From NCBI GenBank assembly GCA_964611585.1, contig CAZTAK010000042.1, positions 1 through 26,506 of the forward strand: a DNA stretch of 26,506 nt, in the 5' to 3' direction. Below are positions 23,092 to 26,506 of the stretch, in pieces; within the stretch, counting starts at the first letter, position 1, and every line of letters starts with the position of its first letter. Under the pieces are notes generated by a model, which worked only from the letters and a program-made list of their open reading frames with translations, had not been told where the DNA came from and did no database searches. This stretch comes from CAZTAK01 sp964611585. Lineage in GTDB: Bacteria; Pseudomonadota; Alphaproteobacteria; SHVP01. The translations under genes were made by a program, and so were the position numbers.

Positions 23092-24681
23092 CTAGTTGGA
23101 AACCGTCAGCTCGCTGTACGGGATCCACATGTTGATGTGCTCGAAGTTGGTGATCTTCTTGTTGAAGCCCATGGTCTCCTCGAACTCGACCAGGAACAGG
23201 ATAGGTGCGTTTTCGGCATTGGCCCTGAGGGCCTCGCGCACCATCGCCTCGCGCTTGTCGTCGTCGAACTCGACGTAGATCTTTTCGAGCAGCGGCATCT
23301 CGTCCGGGTTGCAATAATACGGCGCTGGCTTCGTGCACGATATGTGGCGCGCAAACGACAACGCCCCATCCAAATGGCCGACCAGATCGTTTCCGAACCC
23401 GAAGGCTTGGTACGGCCAGTCGCCCTTGATCCAGTGCTCGAGCCAACCGTCGGTACCGCCAAACGTCTGCGCGATCAGCGTCGCTTTGATTCCAATCTTA
23501 TTGAGGTCTTGAATTGCGGCCTCGTAGGAGAACCGGAAGTTCGCATCGCCCACGATGCCACGCGCCTCAAACTCAAAACCGTCCCCGTACCCAGCCTCGG
23601 CTAACAAGGCTCTCGCCTTGTCGGGATCGTACGGATAGGGTTCGATGTCGGAGTTGTAGCCGAAGGCGTTCGGCACGGCCGCCTGACTGGCAGGTTTTCC
23701 GACACCACCGAAGATATTGTCGATGATCGCCTGCTTGTCGACGGCATAGTTGAGAGCCTGGCGTACCCGTTTGTCGCCGAGCGGCCCCGTCACCGGTTCA
23801 CCGCTGCGGGTGGAGATGAATGAAAGGCCCATCGTTCGCGTCGAAGGGGCGGCGAAAAGGTCCATGCCTGCACCCTTGACCATTTCAAACTCGTCCGGGC
23901 CAAGCTGCACGTTGATGTCGATCTGTTCGGAGATCAGCGCCTGGGTGCGAGCCGGTGCTTCGGGCAGTACAAAAAACTTGATGCTGTCCACGTCGGCGCG
24001 TTTTTGCCAAGAGCCTAAATACGGCGTGCCGGTCGCGTTCTCGCCCTCGAACTTCACGAGATACGGGCCGGTGCCGATCGGGTTGTTGGTGAAGCCCTCG
24101 ATGCCGACGTCGGCAAAAGCCTTCGGTGGAATGATCGACTGGGTCGTTGCCAGCTTCAAAAATACCGGCTGGGGCTTGGGCGTTACCACCTCGACGGTGA
24201 GCTCGTCGACCACTCTGGTCTCGGCGATGAAGACGCCGAGCGTTCTCGACTGCGAGTACGTCTTGCCCTCATCCGTCGCCAGGAAATCATAGGTCGCCTT
24301 GACGGCCTGGGCGTTCAGGGGTTCGCCGTTCGAGAACTTGATGCCGGGCCGCAGCTTGATCCGCCAGACCGTTTTGTCTGCGCCCGTCGCCTCCCAGCTT
24401 TCGGCCAGTACGGGAATCGCCCGGCCAGCCCTGTCAACGCGAGCCAGTTGCTCATATATTGCAGACCAAACGAAAATCGCCGGTGAACACACACAGCCCT
24501 GGTAGGGGTTGCCCCGCCCGGCCGCAAAATCGCGCATGCCAACTTTCAATTCTGCGCTCGACGCCGGTCCGGATAGAATCAGCGCTGGTACAAGTATGGC
24601 TGCCGCAGCGGCCGCCCCGACCAAATGCCGGGCCGACGCGGAAATCGCGGCGGGCCATCCCCTTGTCTTGGATATTCTCAT
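23092..24681 (-). CDS. Family-5 extracellular solute-binding protein, copy B
   Basis: 529 residues from ATG 24681, with the same AAGGGAGGAG site as copy A. The signal peptide and residues 1-50 are identical to copy A; beyond that it differs at many positions, e.g. AIYEQLARVDRAGRAIPVLAESWEATGADKTVWRIKL and EFEMVKGAGMDLFAAPSTRTMG. It keeps GCVCSP and SCTKPAPYYCNPDE and the family-5 core (DKRVRQALNYAVDKQAIIDNIFGG). Copy B is upstream in transcription order but has its own terminator, so copy A needs a promoter within its own repeated leader or readthrough. The ligand is unknown; peptides or related solutes are typical. Confidence 0.93.
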   Translation of the reverse strand: MRISKTRGWPAAISASARHLVGAAAAAAILVPALILSGPASSAELKVGMRDFAAGRGNPYQGCVCSPAIFVWSAIYEQLARVDRAGRAIPVLAESWEATGADKTVWRIKLRPGIKFSNGEPLNAQAVKATYDFLATDEGKTYSQSRTLGVFIAETRVVDELTVEVVTPKPQPVFLKLATTQSIIPPKAFADVGIEGFTNNPIGTGPYLVKFEGENATGTPYLGSWQKRADVDSIKFFVLPEAPARTQALISEQIDINVQLGPDEFEMVKGAGMDLFAAPSTRTMGLSFISTRSGEPVTGPLGDKRVRQALNYAVDKQAIIDNIFGGVGKPASQAAVPNAFGYNSDIEPYPYDPDKARALLAEAGYGDGFEFEARGIVGDANFRFSYEAAIQDLNKIGIKATLIAQTFGGTDGWLEHWIKGDWPYQAFGFGNDLVGHLDGALSFARHISCTKPAPYYCNPDEMPLLEKIYVEFDDDKREAMVREALRANAENAPILFLVEFEETMGFNKKITNFEHINMWIPYSELTVSN

Positions 24682-24794
24682 TAGTTCTCCTCCCTTGAAG
24701 GGCCATCGTTGTCCCACCGTGACTTTAACGCCTGTACCGGGAAGGGCAAGCGCCACGTCGGTTCTGCGCGGTCTCCCCGCGGGGCTTCCCGGTT
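24530..24794 (-). repeat. Perfect 265-bp repeat: leader and signal-peptide block, copy B
   Basis: Identical to 22712-22976. Such identity beside diverged coding sequence points to recent gene conversion or very strong constraint, including on synonymous codon positions. Confidence 0.92.
24736..24793 (-). promoter_or_regulatory. Conserved leader stem, copy B
   Basis: Same 9-bp ACCGGGAAG/CTTCCCGGT long-range stem as in copy A, at the same distance from the ATG. Confidence 0.5.
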
Positions 24795-24831
24795 GTGAAT
24801 CGGGCGCTCACTTCGCGCGCGGGATGCAGGT

Positions 24832-25383
24832 TCAGGGCGGCTCCGATTCATCGGCGTCGATCACTGTGCGGGCGAGGGCATAGCTGAATCCGGCGCGCGC
24901 CAGGACGCCGAGGTCGCGTTCGCGCGTCTCGGCGCGCTGTGTCGTCCGGAAAGGCCCGAGCTTGCGGCGGCGGGCAAGCCGCCAGACGGCCTCGCGGTCG
25001 GGATCGGTTCCTGTGTCCAGCGATTTGAGTGCGCCCTCGACCTCGGCCCGGCCGACCCCTCGTCCGGCGAGGTCAGCGGCGATGGCGCGTTGCGACTTGC
25101 CGGAATTGAACAACCGGCGGGCGCGGTTGCGGGCATAGCGGGCGTCATCGAGCCAGCCCTCCGATATCAGTTTTTCGACAACTTCCGCAGCCCACGCGCG
25201 GCCCTCGGCCGGGTCGGTCCCATGGGCGCGGACAGAGCGCGCGACCTTGCGTTCCAGAATAAGGTTCAGGTGCCGGGCCGGGGCGTCGTAACGGCCAAGG
25301 TAAAATAGCGCCGCGTTCTCGAGATAGCGCCGCGACACCTTGCGCGGACGCCGCTGCGCCGGGCCGGTGCGGGCCTTGCCCAT
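24832..25383 (-). CDS. recX: Regulatory protein RecX
   Basis: 183 residues from ATG 25383 (MGKARTGPAQRRPRKVS), with GAGG about 8 nt upstream; the longer open frame to 25515 runs through the terminator of the preceding gene. The RecX pattern is clear: YLENAALFYLGRYDAPARHLNLILERKV, then VVEKLISEGWLDDARYARNRARRLFNSGKSQRAIAADLAGRGVGRAEVEGAL, a three-helix repeat. RecX binds RecA filaments and modulates recombination and the SOS response in the cytosol. recA is not in the window. It is transcribed toward the SBP repeat and stops 37 nt before it. Confidence 0.9.
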   Translation of the reverse strand: MGKARTGPAQRRPRKVSRRYLENAALFYLGRYDAPARHLNLILERKVARSVRAHGTDPAEGRAWAAEVVEKLISEGWLDDARYARNRARRLFNSGKSQRAIAADLAGRGVGRAEVEGALKSLDTGTDPDREAVWRLARRRKLGPFRTTQRAETRERDLGVLARAGFSYALARTVIDADESEPP

Positions 25384-25401
25384 CGGCGGTGCCTCAAATA
25401 A

Positions 25402-25440
25402 ATCGAGCCCGGTTCCGCGGCACGCGGATCCGGGCTCGAT
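25402..25440 (-). terminator. Strong hairpin between the small membrane protein and recX
   Basis: ATCGAGCCCGG-T-TCCGCG, loop GCA, CGCGGA-T-CCGGGCTCGAT: 17 paired bases with one T-T mismatch. On the - strand it is followed by TTTATTT, making it a likely terminator for the small membrane protein. It lies 18 nt before the recX ATG, so recX would need its own start point or readthrough. Confidence 0.75.
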
Positions 25441-25465
25441 CTTTAGAACCGATTCTACGAGCTCT

Positions 25466-25705
25466 CTAGCCGGGGTTCCGTTTCTGGAACAGCCAAAGAA
25501 TGATCGCCAACGCAATCAACCCAACCAGGCCGTTGTTACCCAACGATCCGATTAGATCAGTCAAATTGCCGATAATGTCGCCCGTGACGAACTGAACCGG
25601 GGTGCCAAACAGGATCTGGAGAATGATGCCGAGGGCGACAAGCCCCAAGCCCAACTCTGTGATCCGATTGACCCAACCTTTTACTCTCTCTAGCCAATCA
25701 GGCAT
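25466..25705 (-). CDS. Small two-helix membrane protein of unknown function
   Basis: 79 residues from ATG 25705, with AAGGGGG about 5 nt upstream. N-terminal amphipathic segment MPDWLERVKGWVNRI, then hydrophobic helices at about 17-33 (ELGLGLVALGIILQILFG) and 56-74 (NNGLVGLIALAIILWLF), and a basic end KRNPG. I recall similar short proteins in alphaproteobacteria but cannot name a function. It has a recognisable promoter and a terminator of its own, supporting a monocistronic expressed gene. Confidence 0.8.
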   Translation of the reverse strand: MPDWLERVKGWVNRITELGLGLVALGIILQILFGTPVQFVTGDIIGNLTDLIGSLGNNGLVGLIALAIILWLFQKRNPG

Positions 25706-25775
25706 TTATTCCCCCTTGGTGACGTCCACCAGCGAGAGGGGCGTATCCGGACTGATCCGGACCCTCACCCCATGA

Positions 25776-25794
25776 GCCGCTACTAGGCAGCGGC
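25776..25794 (-). promoter_or_regulatory. Hairpin at the start of the small membrane protein leader
   Basis: GCCGCT (25776-25781) and AGCGGC (25789-25794) form a 6-bp stem around 7 nt close to the expected transcription start. A further inverted pair, TCCGGA-CTGA-TCCGGA, lies at 25746-25761. They may stabilise the leader; no riboswitch class was recognised. Confidence 0.35.
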
Positions 25795-25797
25795 AGG

Positions 25798-25827
25798 ATC
25801 GTATGCGTTCGGATTTCCCATTGTCAA
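25798..25827 (-). promoter_or_regulatory. Sigma-70-like promoter for the small membrane protein
   Basis: On the - strand: TTGACA (25822-25827, perfect -35), 18 nt, then TACGAT (25798-25803, four of six to TATAAT). It faces the gene starting at 25705, giving a leader of roughly 85 nt. Confidence 0.6.
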
Positions 25828-26407
25828 CACGAATTAAAGATTTCACGTAATAGACTCGGGACTGTTCCTTTTATGCAAAAAGCATGTCGGACATAATTTC
25901 TAGCGTAGTATTTCAACGAGTAAAGTATACAACGAGAAAGACTTTCACAATACCGATTATTATTTTGTTTTTTTTGAAATTAACTTTGTTTTTGGCGGAA
26001 TCGCTGTTGAGATTACTGTGAGCCGGCTGCCTGATGCCGTTCGACTCTGGCAGCGCGAGGCCCTCAGAGCCTTGCCCCGCCTTGAATTCCGCCCCAATTG
26101 AGATTCGGCAGCGGCGGTAGCCGCCCGGACGGCACCGGCGAGGTGAAGCCGCAATACTCGACGCGCCAAGTAACCGAAGGTGGAATTACCAAGTATGGTT
26201 CCCCGAATGACTTGAGGCACTAAATATAGTGATCCAACCCTTTGAGGACGCCGGAACCGGCAGAATTCAAGGGCTTAACGCCCTGCAATGCGGCAGGATG
26301 ACGCACTTATGCCGGGGTCCAAACGGCATATATGAGGTATGATGGATTGTGCCGTTTTGGGATAATTCACCTGAAAGAGAGTTAGTCGGTTGGGCGGGGC
26401 TCTTGGC
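25828..26407. other. Gene-poor stretch with an AT-rich core
   Basis: 25828-26000 is strikingly AT-rich for this chromosome, including a run of eight T residues near 25968-25976. From 26000 to 26220 base composition returns to the GC-rich norm, and an 86-residue - strand frame (26220-25960) exists but has no ribosome site and ends in the A/T tract, so I do not call it. 26221-26380 contains small inverted pairs such as GCCGG-AA-CCGGC and AGGGC-TTAAC-GCCCT. No tRNA or known RNA was recognised. Confidence 0.45.
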
Positions 26408-26458
26408 ATGAAACAATTTTTCCCCCGATTCGCGATTGCCGTGCTGGTACTGCCGTGA
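26408..26458 (+). pseudogene. Truncated signal-peptide gene start
   Basis: ATG 26408 opens MKQFFPRFAIAVLVLP followed by TGA 26456-26458. The residues are a textbook beginning of a signal peptide (Lys, Arg, then hydrophobic core) cut off before its cleavage site. GGGCGGGG lies about 10 nt upstream as a possible ribosome site. The interruption coincides with the start of the TGACCTGCCCCCC sequence. Confidence 0.4.
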
Positions 26459-26506
26459 CCTGCCCCCCTTAATCGGATCCAGTTGCTGAGTTAGAGAATA
26501 GCATCT
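26456..26506. mobile_element. Possible insertion-sequence end running off the window
   Basis: TGACCTGCCCCCCTTAATC starts exactly where the signal-peptide frame is broken, and the remainder contains GTTGCTGAGTTAGAGAATAG. TGACCTGCCCCC-type ends recall IS3-family inverted repeats, from memory only. The transposase and the other end are outside the window. Confidence 0.3.

Larger units (their letters stand above)
22975..24794 (-). repeat. Tandem duplication unit B (SBP with its terminator and leader)
   Basis: Second head-to-tail unit, 12 nt longer than unit A because of coding insertions. Outside it at 24795 the similarity ends and the recX end begins 37 nt further on. Confidence 0.85.

Noticed and set aside
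25960..26220. 86-residue - strand frame at the right end
   Set aside because: No ribosome site, odd composition, and its Lys-rich tail is just the A/T tract read as codons.

Overview
The window is a GC-rich bacterial chromosome segment whose gene content looks alphaproteobacterial (RecX, a PuuE-type deacetylase next to a PhzF-like protein, FAS1-like dehydratase, family-5 peptide-binding proteins with Ala-rich signal peptides). I infer Rhodospirillales or a relative. No rRNA, tRNA, CRISPR array or complete mobile element was seen. Coding density is high; the accessory character comes from duplicated genes and remnants.

Layout. 1-1755 (+): an inverse-autotransporter beta-barrel gene cut by one in-frame TAA, followed 4 nt later by a secreted cysteine-containing protein. 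1752-2741 (-): a ribokinase-type sugar kinase whose stop overlaps the previous stop in a shared CTAG. 2888-4802: two unrecognised convergent genes, one membrane protein (+) and one acidic soluble protein (-). 4971-7734 (+): amidase, FkbM-like methyltransferase and a small secreted protein in an apparent operon. 8055-8897 (-): HTD2/FAS1-like acyl-CoA dehydratase. 9508-11211 (+): a tandem two-domain alpha/beta-hydrolase-fold protein that lacks the nucleophile in both domains.

11304-15245 (+): two tandem paralogous family-5 extracellular solute-binding proteins (SBPs), each with the same leader, a nested terminator hairpin and, on the other strand, a C-terminal scrap of an apparent M24 (Xaa-Pro type) peptidase. 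15328-17171 (-): a TVP38/DedA-like membrane protein fused to a rhodanese domain, translationally coupled to a sterol-desaturase-type membrane hydroxylase. Divergent from these lies an ArsR-type repressor fused to a rhodanese domain (17407-18132, +), with a 20-bp AT-rich inverted repeat just upstream of it. 18325-19335 (+): aldo/keto reductase. 19422-21143 (-): PhzF-like isomerase and PuuE-like allantoinase/deacetylase operon.

21167-24794 (-): a second, unrelated-in-detail tandem SBP duplication. Its two copies have diverged mature proteins but share a perfectly identical 265-bp block (leader plus signal peptide) carrying a conserved 9-bp long-range stem. 24832-25705 (-): recX and a small conserved-looking membrane protein with a good promoter and terminator. 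25706-26506: an AT-rich, gene-poor stretch that ends in a signal peptide cut off after 16 codons by a TGACCTGCCCCCC sequence resembling an insertion-sequence end.

The most interesting items are the sulfur-regulation-like locus at 15328-18132, the perfect leader repeat in the 3' SBP pair, and the doubly nucleophile-less tandem hydrolase. No ABC permease or ATPase for the four SBPs is present here.
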